This document shows positions 23,008 through 33,229 of a stretch of DNA of 64,000 bases, in pieces (position 1 is the stretch's first letter; each line of letters starts with the position of its first letter). The DNA comes from Dendrosporobacter quercicolus (GTDB lineage Bacteria > Bacillota > Negativicutes > DSM-1736 > Dendrosporobacteraceae): contig NZ_FNHB01000013.1 of assembly GCF_900104455.1 (NCBI RefSeq), positions 1-64,000 on the forward strand, in the 5' to 3' direction. The notes under the pieces are model-generated. The model saw only the letters and a program-made list of their open reading frames with translations, searched no databases and was not told the DNA's origin. The position numbers and the translations under genes were made by a program.

Positions 23008-26000
23008 TTACAATTTAATCACTTCATTGGTACTGAATAAATAGAGATATTTTTCTTTTACCTGCTGCTTTAAGATTAATGCCGCCGCCTCGGCATAAAA
23101 ATCCAGCTGGATCGCGTATTTTTCCGCCAGCCGTCCGCCAGCCCTGACAGTGTCGGTTTTATAATCTACAAGCACCAGGCCGTCGGGTTCATCAAATAAC
23201 ATATCAATGATGCCCTGAACAAAAATTGTTTCGCCACTGTCCGCCAGCTCCGGATAGAATCGCGCCGCCGGCAGCATAAAGCTAAACGGCAGCTCCCGGC
23301 GCACTTTGGGCGAACGGCAGATACGCCGGCCAAGCTCGCTGGCAAAAAACTTCCGGACACCGGCCAGGTCGGCTTCAGCCGCCTGTTCAGGCGTCAGCAG
23401 CTCCCGCTCAATCATCGCCTGTAACTGGCCTGCCAGACCGGCTTCGCTTAAATCAGCGCCAGGCTCGATATGCTGCATAACAGTGTGTATCACTGTGCCA
23501 TATTCGGCTGGCGTCAATTTGCCGGTTTGCTGAAGAAAGCGCGGCCGGGCGAAAAGCGGCCGCTGCTCAAACAGCCGTTGGCCGCTGTCGCGATCAAGCA
23601 GTTCAAAGCGGCGCTTGATCTCACTCACCGATAATTTGGCCGGTTTACCGACAGCCTCATAATGAGCATATTGCCAGCCTAACCGCCGCTCTACCCATTC
23701 GCTTTCTTCCCCGGCGGGCACCGGCGCAAACGCCTTCACCTGGTCAAGCAGCGGGGCGCTGACCGGCGTCTGCGCACCGGAAGCGCCCAACTCGGCGGCC
23801 GGGCAGATCCGAATAGACCAGCGGCTGGCATCGTTGGCCAAGCCTTCCGCCGGCGGACCGCAATCGGCAGTATAGTCCCGCAATACCTGCCCGTCGGCGT
23901 GACGGGCAACCGCCGGAACCAGCCAGTCCAAATAACTTTTGGCCCCGGCAATCAGTGCGTCCGGCAGCAGCAGCGGCCCATAACCGGCCGTTTGACACCA
24001 GGCCACCGCTTTTTGGGCAACTTTCACGGTTGAGCCGACCAAAATAATTTTTTCCCTTGCTCTGGTTAAGGCTACATACAAAACACGCAATTCCTCGGCC
24101 TTGGTTTCCATGCTTAACTTATACGCAATCCCCTGCCTGGCCAGCGTAGGATAGCGAAACCTAAGCTCAGGATTGGTAACATAGGGCCCGACGCCCAGTT
24201 TTTTATGGGTCAGTATGAGGGCCTTGCTGTCGGCAAGATTAATAGGTTTGCCCAGATCGGCGAGAAAAACCACTGGAAATTCCAGTCCTTTGCTTTTATG
24301 AATACTCATTACCCGGACAACATCTTCACTTTCCCCTAAAGCCCGGGCAACAGCCAAATCCGTCCCTTTATTCCGCAGCCGCTCAATGAACCGCAAAAAC
24401 CGGAACAATCCGCGAAAGTTGGTGGTCTCATACTGACGGGCCCGATTGTACAAAGCCCGCAGGTTGGCCTGACGCAGCACGCCGCCCGGCGTCCCGCCAA
24501 CATAGTCGTAGTAGCCGGTGTCACGGTACAGCTGCCAGATTAGCTCAGGCACCCCTTTACGCCGGGAAAAGCTCCGCCATTCGGTCAACTGAGCGATAAA
24601 TTTGGCCAGCTTCCGCTGCAATTCGGCCTGCTCCGCATTCTGAATGCCGGCGCAGGCCGCCGTGGACACGGCACTCCATAAATCAGTCCCCTGCCGGCTG
24701 AGCCGGATAGTGGTTAATTCGACCGGCGACAGGCCAACAACCGGCGACCGCAAAACTCCGGCCAGGGGGATATCCTGCCGGGGATTGTCAATGATACTCA
24801 GCAAAGCCAGCATCACCTGTACTTCTATTTCCCGGAAATAACCGGAATCAATTTCCGCATAAACCGGAATATTGGCCTGTCGCAGCGTTTCCAGCAAAAT
24901 ATTGGCTTTATTTTTTACTGACCGCAGTAAAATGACCATGTCTCGCCAGGCCAGCGGCCGGTATTGCTTGAGTTCTTTGTCAAAAGCAACATAACCGCCG
25001 GCCATTAGATCATTGATCCGGGCTGCAATCAGCCGCGCTTCCAGCTCAAACCCGCCTGGCTCCGGCAGGGCCGGCTCAAGTCCGGCCGCCTCTTCCCCGG
25101 TATCGGACTCCGCCTCCGCTTCAACCGGCCTGTCACGGTCGACAAGCCAAACCTCAGCCGGCCCGTCCAGCGTACGCCCACTGCTTGCCGGATAGGCCGC
25201 CCCCGGGTTCAGCCGCTCGGCCAAACCGTATTCCAGTTCAGCCACCCGCGGTGTCATCAATTGGCTGAACAGAAAATTGACGGCCTGCAGTACGCCGGGC
25301 CGGCTGCGAAAATTACGGGTCAGATCAACCCTGGCGCAAGTTTCAGGGCACAGTGGATACTGACGGTACTTGGCCAGAAACAGTTCGGGCTCGGCTAGCC
25401 GGAAACGATAAATGCTCTGCTTGACATCACCGACGAAGAAGGCATTGGGCCGGTCAGGCTTAGTCAGCAGGGCCAGAATAGTTTCCTGAACGCCGTTGGT
25501 ATCCTGATACTCATCGACCATAATCTCCGCATACTTATTCCGGCAGGCCAGAGCTACCGCCGATGGCCGGGCCTGATCCGGCGACGACTCAGCCTCCAGC
25601 AGGATTTGCAAACAAAAATGCTCCAGATCATTAAAATCCACCAAGCCTCTCACCGCCTTGGCTTTGCTGAAGCCTTCGGCGAAACGGCTGACCAGTTCGC
25701 CAAGCTCAGCCACCACCGGGGCGGTTAGGCGCAAATCCTCCAGCAGCTCGGCTGCCGGCCGGTCAAAATATAATTGCTGAAACTCGCTGACTTTGTCCTT
25801 TACTGCCTGCCGGCCTTTTTGAAAGTACTTTTTCACCGCCTCGTCAATACCCCTGACTGACGGCAGCTTGGCAAAAGTGCAGCAGGCTAACGCCTGGTTT
25901 AGCTGTTCCCAGGAGCAGGCGGCTGCGGCAATCAGTTCATCCACCAGATCCTGATCGGACTGTAAAACTTCCTGATAAACCTCCGGATTTCCCGGCAGCA

Positions 26001-26709
26001 GGCATTCCCGTCTCAGCTTGGCCAGCACTTGCCCGGCCTGCTCCAGTTCCAGGGCAATTTTATCCAGGATCAACGCCGGCCAGGGGGTATCCTCAATACC
26101 GGCCGCCGCCGGGACGCTAAACGCCTGCGCCAGCTGCCTGAGCCAGTGCTCAGGCCAGGGATGGCTGCGTGAAAAGCTATACAGGCCCAATATCAGGTCG
26201 TATAAGGCCTGATCACTGTGATCCTCGCCATAGTGAGCGATAAATTCCAGAAAGGCGGGGTCGCCATCCGTATATTTTTGTTCAAATAAGGATTCCAGCA
26301 CATCAGCTTTAAGCAGATTAAGCTCAGGTTCACCGGCAATCCGAAAGTTAGGGTCCAAATCCAGCAAATGAAAATTCTGCCGGACAAGAGTCTGGCAAAA
26401 AGCGTGAATGGTACAAATGGAAGCAGTATTCAGCAGTACCAGCTGGCGTTCCAGATGCCGCGAGCCGGGATTGATTTTTAACGCCTGCGTCAGCGCGCCG
26501 CCAACGCGCTCCCGCATCTCAGCAGCGGCGGCATTGGTAAAAGTGACTACCAGCAGTTTATCAACATCCACCGGCTCCTGTTCGTCCGTCACACGGCGGA
26601 CAATCCGCTCCACCAGCACAGACGTCTTGCCGGAACCGGCCGCAGCAGCGACCAGTAGATTTTTCCCGCGCAGTTCTATTGCCTGCAATTGTTCGTCAGA
26701 CCAGCTCAC
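23008..26709 (-). CDS. addA: AddA helicase-nuclease subunit
   Basis: 1233 residues, the normal AddA length. It is the UvrD-like helicase plus nuclease subunit of AddAB, which resects double-strand breaks for RecA. Walker A is AAAGSGKTSVLVERI (residues 17-31); the helicase motif MVDEYQDTN and the VMSIHKSKGLEFPVVF motif follow. The C-terminal RecB-type nuclease has GIIDMLFDEPDGLVLVDYKT. The start is GTG, overlapping the addB stop as GTGA, so the two are coupled. Last gene of sbcD-sbcC-addB-addA. Confidence 0.96.
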   Translation of the reverse strand: MSWSDEQLQAIELRGKNLLVAAAAGSGKTSVLVERIVRRVTDEQEPVDVDKLLVVTFTNAAAAEMRERVGGALTQALKINPGSRHLERQLVLLNTASICTIHAFCQTLVRQNFHLLDLDPNFRIAGEPELNLLKADVLESLFEQKYTDGDPAFLEFIAHYGEDHSDQALYDLILGLYSFSRSHPWPEHWLRQLAQAFSVPAAAGIEDTPWPALILDKIALELEQAGQVLAKLRRECLLPGNPEVYQEVLQSDQDLVDELIAAAACSWEQLNQALACCTFAKLPSVRGIDEAVKKYFQKGRQAVKDKVSEFQQLYFDRPAAELLEDLRLTAPVVAELGELVSRFAEGFSKAKAVRGLVDFNDLEHFCLQILLEAESSPDQARPSAVALACRNKYAEIMVDEYQDTNGVQETILALLTKPDRPNAFFVGDVKQSIYRFRLAEPELFLAKYRQYPLCPETCARVDLTRNFRSRPGVLQAVNFLFSQLMTPRVAELEYGLAERLNPGAAYPASSGRTLDGPAEVWLVDRDRPVEAEAESDTGEEAAGLEPALPEPGGFELEARLIAARINDLMAGGYVAFDKELKQYRPLAWRDMVILLRSVKNKANILLETLRQANIPVYAEIDSGYFREIEVQVMLALLSIIDNPRQDIPLAGVLRSPVVGLSPVELTTIRLSRQGTDLWSAVSTAACAGIQNAEQAELQRKLAKFIAQLTEWRSFSRRKGVPELIWQLYRDTGYYDYVGGTPGGVLRQANLRALYNRARQYETTNFRGLFRFLRFIERLRNKGTDLAVARALGESEDVVRVMSIHKSKGLEFPVVFLADLGKPINLADSKALILTHKKLGVGPYVTNPELRFRYPTLARQGIAYKLSMETKAEELRVLYVALTRAREKIILVGSTVKVAQKAVAWCQTAGYGPLLLPDALIAGAKSYLDWLVPAVARHADGQVLRDYTADCGPPAEGLANDASRWSIRICPAAELGASGAQTPVSAPLLDQVKAFAPVPAGEESEWVERRLGWQYAHYEAVGKPAKLSVSEIKRRFELLDRDSGQRLFEQRPLFARPRFLQQTGKLTPAEYGTVIHTVMQHIEPGADLSEAGLAGQLQAMIERELLTPEQAAEADLAGVRKFFASELGRRICRSPKVRRELPFSFMLPAARFYPELADSGETIFVQGIIDMLFDEPDGLVLVDYKTDTVRAGGRLAEKYAIQLDFYAEAAALILKQQVKEKYLYLFSTNEVIKL

Positions 26710-29700
26710 GCTTTATCCTCCTTCCTGGTCAGCGCCTGAATAACAATATCATCAGCCATATCGGCAAGCTTGCGAAAATCATTCTCCGGCAGCAGCCGGT
26801 CAAACTGACAAACCGGCAAATACCGGCAATAGCTGCAGGCCTGATAACTTTTCAAGGCGCAAGGGTCAATGGCAATTTCCCCTGAAAGTATTTGTCGGCC
26901 GGTTTCAGCCAGGACGGCCTCAATATGCTCCAGCAGCAGGGAAAACTCCTCACTGCTTTTCACATAAGCCAGACAGCTGCTGTAAAACGAATTGTCTTTC
27001 TTCAAGGCAATTTTTAAAAAATCGGATTTACTGTCCATGGCGGTATCCAATAAACGGACAACCTCCTGATCGGCCAGCACCCAGCCCGGCATTTTCAGCT
27101 GCTGATTGATGGCCCTTTCGATTTGCTCAGCGCTTAATTTGACCGTCGACGCCACACTGGGATTTTTCACAAAATAATACAGCACTCCTGCCGGCAGGCA
27201 TTCAGCCAGGCCGGACAAATCGCCGGCCGCTTTTTGTACAACAAGCAAATAAGTCAGCAATTGCAATTTCAGGCCATAATAAACGTCAACCAGTTTGAGC
27301 CAGGCGCCGCCGGATTTATAGTCAATGATCAGAATATAGCGCCGTCCATTGTATTCGGCCTGATCGATCCGGTCAATTTGCCCGGCCAGTTCTAACCGGT
27401 AGCCGTCGGCCAGCGGGTACACCAGCGGCGGCAGGGCATGCTCGCCGCGGCCAAAGTTTTGCTCAAAGGCCAGCGGCTTAAAGCTGCTGACCCGGTCAAA
27501 TTCAGCCAGCCGGCGCACTGAGCGCTCAATCGTACGCTGCAGCCTGCCCAGCAAATGCTTATGCTGCCCGGAGCTCAGCAAAATTTCATTCTGCAGCTTT
27601 GGCGCCAGTTCGTTGACAATCTGAGCGCAATGCTCACTGTATTCCGGGTCGGCAAAACTGCCCCAGGCCCGTCCGGCGCGCTGCATCCGGTCGCCGAAGG
27701 CCTTGAGCGCCGCATGCAGAAACTGTCCTAAATCGGGAGCCTGCAGCCGGAACACGGCCCGCTCTTTCAGACTAAGACCATACTGGGCAAAATGCTTAAA
27801 CGGGCAAGCGCGAAAACTCTCGAATCTTGTCACACTGCCCCGCAGTCTTTTATTGCCGGCATACAGCCGCCGGGCCAGTTCCACCGGCAGGGAACCGGCC
27901 GTATTGGCATGAAACAGCCCGGCCACCGCCTGGCTAAGCTGACGGCGGTACGGGCCTTGCTGCAAGGCCCAGTTATACACATCCCACCACACGGGACTGA
28001 TCTCCTGGCCATGTTTATATTGGCGCAAAGCAACCGCCAAACCGGCCAAAGCCCGGCGGGGATGGCTTAGAAGCTCCTGCTCCCGCCCCGGCGCAGGCTC
28101 CAGCGGCAAACTCTTCAGTTTCGTTATTCCAGCCAGTTCTTTCAGTCGTTTGACCACAATGGAAGGATTCAGACCTTTGCCTTCGTCGTCGGCCAGCGGA
28201 TAACTGACCCATAGATAATGGGTGCTTCTGGTTAAAGCGGTATAGACCAAAAACCGTTCGGCAAAATGATCGGCCGCCGCTCCCGGGGCAAGCTCCAGTC
28301 CGGCGCCGGCAATGATTGAGCGCTCATCGTCGGTCAGCAGTCCCTCACCGCGGCCGCGTTTGGGCAGCACACCGTCATTGACGCCCAGCAAGTAGACCGC
28401 CTTGACATTGCTTATGCTATTCTGCTCGAGCGCCGAAACCGTTACATAGTCCAGTCCCGGCGGTATCAGACTAAGTTTCAGTCCCTCCAGTCCATCGGAC
28501 ACCATTGCGGCAAACTCGTTCAGACTGAGCTCCTGGCTGCCGCAGGTTTCGACCAACTGCTCCAGCAGCTTGATGATGCTTTCCCAAATCTGCCGGTGCT
28601 CGCGCGCCTGCGCCAAGTCACCTTCCCGCTCGGCGCTGAATGCCCATTCCTCCAGCTTTTCAGGCGCCTTTAGCGCTTCCAGCAGTTGGTATAAAGCCGT
28701 AGTCAGTCCGGTCACATTGCCTGCGGCCTTTACCTGCCGGCTAAACGCCAGCAATGGCCGGATGGCAATGGCTTTAATTTCGTTGATATCGTCCAGGTAC
28801 TGCTGCTGACCGGCATTGATTTCCTCGTTTTCCCCTAACGTCAAGCGCCGGACAAACGTCCAAGGCTCATTCCCGGTCCAGCGGCTGCCCCTAATGCCGA
28901 ATTCCAGGACATAGTTTTCCAGATCATCAATTTGATCGCGGGTTAATGGAAAGAAGTCGGTCTTAAAACAACGGAACAGCGGTTCGTAACTCCAGTTTGC
29001 GATGCTCTCCAGCGCCGATCGTATCAGTTCGGCCAGTGGATGGTGAACAGGCTGCCGCTTGCCGTCGCTGAAAAACGGTATGTCATACTCAGCCAGCACA
29101 GCCGCCGCCAAATCGCTATAGGCGGTTGTATCTCTCAGTAAAATTGCCGTATCACGCCAGCGATAGCCCTCTTCCCGGCACAAACGGACAATATCGGCCG
29201 CCACGCCCTCAATTTCCACCCGCCGGTTTGCGGCTTCCACAATGGTTAGGCACTGCTTATCGCCGCTAAAAGTCTTCGGCGGAAAGCTAAAGAAATTTTG
29301 CTCAACATGTTTGAGCAGAGGCGCATGTACAAAACGCCGGGCAGCGGTAAGCTCAAATTCCTCAACCGCAATGCCCTGACTCTGCGCCAAGGCTTTGAGC
29401 TTACGCCAGGTATTCCACTGGCGGTGAAACAAGGCCGTTTCCAGCGCGTGCCGGCTGCTGCCGGTATCTGCCAGGCACAGGGTCACGGTTACGCTGGCCG
29501 CGGCAGCCATGACCCGGCTGAGAATGGCGGTTTCCTGGGGATTGAACCAGCTAAAGCCGTCAATCCAGACATCCGCCGCTGTGAGCAGCGCCGATTGGGG
29601 AATTTTATCGGCAAATAAGGAAAGGCAATCCTCGGGATCGGTATACTTTCCGGCCAGCAGTCCGTTAAACTGCTGATAAAGCAGCGCTAAATCCTGAAGT

Positions 29701-30164
29701 TTATCCTGCAGGGGCGGATGGTCAAATGCGCCGGCGGCTTGCGCCAATAAGCCCGGCGTTATGGCATAAGTCTTGAATTCCCGGATCATTCCGGCCAGAG
29801 TTTCGGTAAAGTCCCGCTGGTTAGCCGCCCGTCCCAGCGCCTTCAACTGCTGACGGTTGTCCCTCAACAGTTTGCCCAGCAGCAGCTTTTTCCCCAGCTC
29901 ATTAATTTGCGGCCGGATAGCTCCGCCTGTTTCCAGCAGCACCCGGTGCGCCAGGCGGCGAAAGCCGAACACCGCCGCCCGTGAAAACCCATGCAGACCC
30001 GGCGTATTGGCCAAAGCCAGCTCGGTCTGAAACGTAGCGTGCTCCGGCAAAATCAGCACCAGCGGAGCCCCCTCCGGAGCTTGTCTGAGCTGTGCTCTGA
30101 TTTCCTCCAGGCATTGGTGCGTTTTTCCGGAACCGGTCCGGCCTAAAATCAAGCGCAGCAACAT
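26706..30164 (-). CDS. addB: AddB helicase-nuclease subunit
   Basis: 1152 residues. It is the second subunit of the AddAB break-resection complex. An N-terminal P-loop ILGRTGSGKTHQC is intact. The C-terminal nuclease has IDQIDRIDQ and IIDYKSGG. An iron-sulfur cluster is expected from the cysteine in SFRACPFKHF and the three cysteines in YQACSYCRYLPVC near the end. The ATG has GGAGGGGG upstream and follows the sbcC stop by eleven bases. It shares four bases with addA. Confidence 0.95.
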   Translation of the reverse strand: MLLRLILGRTGSGKTHQCLEEIRAQLRQAPEGAPLVLILPEHATFQTELALANTPGLHGFSRAAVFGFRRLAHRVLLETGGAIRPQINELGKKLLLGKLLRDNRQQLKALGRAANQRDFTETLAGMIREFKTYAITPGLLAQAAGAFDHPPLQDKLQDLALLYQQFNGLLAGKYTDPEDCLSLFADKIPQSALLTAADVWIDGFSWFNPQETAILSRVMAAAASVTVTLCLADTGSSRHALETALFHRQWNTWRKLKALAQSQGIAVEEFELTAARRFVHAPLLKHVEQNFFSFPPKTFSGDKQCLTIVEAANRRVEIEGVAADIVRLCREEGYRWRDTAILLRDTTAYSDLAAAVLAEYDIPFFSDGKRQPVHHPLAELIRSALESIANWSYEPLFRCFKTDFFPLTRDQIDDLENYVLEFGIRGSRWTGNEPWTFVRRLTLGENEEINAGQQQYLDDINEIKAIAIRPLLAFSRQVKAAGNVTGLTTALYQLLEALKAPEKLEEWAFSAEREGDLAQAREHRQIWESIIKLLEQLVETCGSQELSLNEFAAMVSDGLEGLKLSLIPPGLDYVTVSALEQNSISNVKAVYLLGVNDGVLPKRGRGEGLLTDDERSIIAGAGLELAPGAAADHFAERFLVYTALTRSTHYLWVSYPLADDEGKGLNPSIVVKRLKELAGITKLKSLPLEPAPGREQELLSHPRRALAGLAVALRQYKHGQEISPVWWDVYNWALQQGPYRRQLSQAVAGLFHANTAGSLPVELARRLYAGNKRLRGSVTRFESFRACPFKHFAQYGLSLKERAVFRLQAPDLGQFLHAALKAFGDRMQRAGRAWGSFADPEYSEHCAQIVNELAPKLQNEILLSSGQHKHLLGRLQRTIERSVRRLAEFDRVSSFKPLAFEQNFGRGEHALPPLVYPLADGYRLELAGQIDRIDQAEYNGRRYILIIDYKSGGAWLKLVDVYYGLKLQLLTYLLVVQKAAGDLSGLAECLPAGVLYYFVKNPSVASTVKLSAEQIERAINQQLKMPGWVLADQEVVRLLDTAMDSKSDFLKIALKKDNSFYSSCLAYVKSSEEFSLLLEHIEAVLAETGRQILSGEIAIDPCALKSYQACSYCRYLPVCQFDRLLPENDFRKLADMADDIVIQALTRKEDKA

Positions 30165-30175
30165 AAAACCCCCTC

Positions 30176-33100
30176 CTAACCTACCCTAAAGCAGGCCGTA
30201 CTGCCATGCCGGGTTGCACATACTTCCAATCTGGCGTCAATTCGTTCTTTAAGTTCCGGAACATGGGAGATGATGCCTACCAGCCGGCCTCCCTGCTGCA
30301 AATCCAGCAAGGCCCTGATTGCAAAATCCAAAGCTTCCGGGTCAAGCGTCCCAAAGCCCTCATCCACCAGAATGGTATCCAAATGAATGCCGCCGGCGTA
30401 AGACTGAACCACATCCGCCAGCCCCAGCGCCAGGGACAGAGAAGCCAGAAAGGTTTCACCGCCTGACAGGGTGCCGACGCCGCGGGCCGAGCCGGTATAG
30501 TGATCAAAGACTTCCAGGTCCAGGCCTCCGGCGGCGTTCTTGCGCGCCCGGTCCATCGTCCGCTGCAGCTGGTAACGGCCGCGGCTCATCATTTTCAGCC
30601 GCTCATTTGCGGCAATAGCCACATCATCCAGTAAGGCCCCCAGTACAAACCGCTGAAAGGTAAGTTTATACTCGTTACCGCCATTGGCCACCTCAGCCAG
30701 CCGCCCCAGCACGCCGAACCGCTTTACGGCTGTTTCGATCCGGCTGTTAAGGCTATTGAGTTTAGCCAGCCATTGCTCCTGTTGAGCCGTCAAAGCCGCC
30801 AGCCGGATTTGCTCGCCTACCAGCGCAGTATGGTTGAGCTGCAAGGCCGCCGCCGCTTGCTCCAGCGCCGCCAGATCAGGCTGGCTAAGACCGGCTGCAG
30901 CCGCTTGCGCCCTTTGCAGCCGCTCCTTGGCGGCAATCAGGCCGTCGTCAAAAAATTTAATGCGCTCAGCCAGCCTGCTTAAATAATCCGGGGGTTTTTT
31001 GGCGCTGCGGTAATCCTCCCTGTCCTGAAAACCCGCCTCCTGCAGACGGCTGACAAACGCCAGCTGGACCTCCCGCTCGCGGTGTCTCCGGTCATTTAGA
31101 TTGCTGGAGGCGTGCTCGCAGCCGGTCTGGGCTTTGGTCAATTGCCGGGCTGCTTCCTGCGCCTGCTGCTGCGCAGCTTCCAGGCTTTGCTTCAACCGGC
31201 GCTGGCGCTCCTCTGCCTCAGCCTGGGCCTGCCGCAGGACGGCAGGCTGCTGAAATTGCTCCGGAATCGCCGCAAGCCGCTCCTGCAGGATTGCCTCAGC
31301 CCGCTTGAGTGCATCATCAGCCTGCCGCCAGGCCTGGTCGGCCTGCTCCAGGCCGGTAGCCAGACTGTGCTCATTTTCGGTCAGCCGGACCAGCTCTCTG
31401 GCCGTTGCTTCAGCCTGCCGGCCGGCGGCTGCGGCCTGGGCATAGGCGGCCTGTACGGTTTGCAGTTTGGCCTGCAAGCCGTCGGCGGGCCCTCGCGCCT
31501 CAGTTCCCAGTTCCTGCTCCAAATCCTTCATCCGGCTGCTCAAAGCGCTGCATTCGCTTTGCTGCCGGCCAAACAAGGCTCTTAGGTTTTCCCGCTCGCG
31601 TTCCAGCCCTTCCACAATCGTCTGCTGCGCTTTGATTGCCTGCTCATCCGGCACAGGAACAGCGTTGGTCGCCGGCTGCGGATGTTCCAGCGCCCCGCAG
31701 ACCGGGCAAGCCTGCCCCGGCGTCAACTGGGCCGCCATCAGCGCGGCTTGCCCCCGGGACCAGGAACGCTGCAAAGCGGCTAACCGTTCCCTGGCCGCCA
31801 GGTAGGCCTTATCCATTTGCTTTAAAGCAAGCTCCCCGTCCGCCAGTTGTTTCGCGGCCGCCGCAAACTGCTCCTGCATTTGCGCCAGCCCCTGCCGTTT
31901 AACTGCCGTACGGCTTAATTCATCCACCGACGCCTTATAGCCGGCTGCTTGCGCGGAATGCTCCAGCAACGACTTATAGTTTTCGTTTTTTTGCTGAACA
32001 GCAGCCCTGATTTCACTGACGCCGGTCTCCAGCTCAGCTTTCGCGCCGGCCGCCCTGCCAGCCGCCGTCCTGGCCGCCGCCACTGCCTGGTGCGCCTCTT
32101 CCAGCGCCGTAACCTTAGCGCTAAGCTGATTCAATTGCAAAACTTCCCTGGCCGCAGTCTCCCGCTCGGCTTCCCGGCCGGCTTCCATCGCCAGCTGCCG
32201 TTCTGCCGCCGCCAGCTTGTTTTGGGCAAGCTCCAGCTGCCGGTTGTTCTGGACGGCAGCTGCTTCCAGAGCGGCAATTTCCTGAACGAGCTGATTGAGC
32301 ATATCCTCGGTATCGGCTAAGGCTAAGGCTTTCTGAGCCTTAGCCAGTTCAGCTCTTTTTTCTTCCACCAGCACCGCCTTGGCGGTATACTGCTCTAAAT
32401 CCTTAGCGGCATTGTCCCGCTCGGCAAGTTTGGCTTGCACCAGCATGCCGTCAGCCACAGCCTGCTGCGCCTGCTTAAGCTGCTGCGCCAGGCTGTCCAG
32501 CTGTTCTTTGACGGCGGCCAGGGCCGCGGCATTGCCTTTCAGCTGCTCCTCCAGCTCCAACGCCGACGCTATGCCGGCTTCACCCTGGATCCACAACCGC
32601 TCCCGCTCCAGCTCCTCAAACGTTTTCTTTAAGCCGGCGGCTTTGACCTTAAGGCTTTCCTCAATATGACGATAAAGCTCGGTTTTAAATAATACCTGCA
32701 TAATTTCCTGGCGTTCGCTGGAATTGGCGGTAAGCAATTTGCGGAAATCGCCTTGCGGCAGCAATACCACTTGCCGGAACTGACTGCTTTTAAACCCCAG
32801 CACCGCTTCAATTTTTTTCGTTACATCACTCCAGCCGGCAGCCGCTAGCCGCGGCCCGGACTCATTCCTAAGCTCCCATAATTCAGCCTCAGCCGGCTTG
32901 ACGGTAATTCCGTCGCCGCGCTTTTTGGGCCGCTCCTGCTCCGGGCTTCGCCTGATCCGGTATACCGTCCGCCCAACGGAAAAGTCAAATTCCACCTCGG
33001 TGGCAGTCCGGAGATCGGCATGATCGCTGCGAATGCTTTTTGTATCACGGGCCGATCCGCTGGTATCGCCGTACAGCGCAAAACAAACAGCATCCAGAAT

Positions 33101-33229
33101 GGTTGTTTTTCCCGATCCGGTAGGCCCGTGTATCAAGAAAAAAGAACGGCCTTTTAAATCGGTAAAATCAAGGCGCTGGGTTCCGGCATAAGGACCGAAG
33201 GCGCTGATGGTCAGACGAACGGGTCTCAT
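30176..33229 (-). CDS. sbcC: SbcC, ATPase subunit of SbcCD nuclease
   Basis: 1017 residues, Rad50-like. The N-terminal Walker A is IHGPTGSGKTTILDAVCFAL. Two long coiled coils, rich in Ala, Gln and Glu, flank the zinc hook CPVCGALEHP near residue 500. The C-terminal signature is TLSGGETFLASLSLALGLAD, followed by Walker B in ILVDEGFGTLD. With SbcD it trims hairpins and blocked DNA ends. Its ATG overlaps the sbcD stop as ATGA. Confidence 0.95.
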   Translation of the reverse strand: MRPVRLTISAFGPYAGTQRLDFTDLKGRSFFLIHGPTGSGKTTILDAVCFALYGDTSGSARDTKSIRSDHADLRTATEVEFDFSVGRTVYRIRRSPEQERPKKRGDGITVKPAEAELWELRNESGPRLAAAGWSDVTKKIEAVLGFKSSQFRQVVLLPQGDFRKLLTANSSERQEIMQVLFKTELYRHIEESLKVKAAGLKKTFEELERERLWIQGEAGIASALELEEQLKGNAAALAAVKEQLDSLAQQLKQAQQAVADGMLVQAKLAERDNAAKDLEQYTAKAVLVEEKRAELAKAQKALALADTEDMLNQLVQEIAALEAAAVQNNRQLELAQNKLAAAERQLAMEAGREAERETAAREVLQLNQLSAKVTALEEAHQAVAAARTAAGRAAGAKAELETGVSEIRAAVQQKNENYKSLLEHSAQAAGYKASVDELSRTAVKRQGLAQMQEQFAAAAKQLADGELALKQMDKAYLAARERLAALQRSWSRGQAALMAAQLTPGQACPVCGALEHPQPATNAVPVPDEQAIKAQQTIVEGLERERENLRALFGRQQSECSALSSRMKDLEQELGTEARGPADGLQAKLQTVQAAYAQAAAAGRQAEATARELVRLTENEHSLATGLEQADQAWRQADDALKRAEAILQERLAAIPEQFQQPAVLRQAQAEAEERQRRLKQSLEAAQQQAQEAARQLTKAQTGCEHASSNLNDRRHREREVQLAFVSRLQEAGFQDREDYRSAKKPPDYLSRLAERIKFFDDGLIAAKERLQRAQAAAAGLSQPDLAALEQAAAALQLNHTALVGEQIRLAALTAQQEQWLAKLNSLNSRIETAVKRFGVLGRLAEVANGGNEYKLTFQRFVLGALLDDVAIAANERLKMMSRGRYQLQRTMDRARKNAAGGLDLEVFDHYTGSARGVGTLSGGETFLASLSLALGLADVVQSYAGGIHLDTILVDEGFGTLDPEALDFAIRALLDLQQGGRLVGIISHVPELKERIDARLEVCATRHGSTACFRVG

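Noticed and set aside
23306-33100. Many plus-strand frames opposite addA, addB and sbcC
   Set aside because: These are antisense shadows of GC-rich genes; they lack ribosome sites and family motifs.
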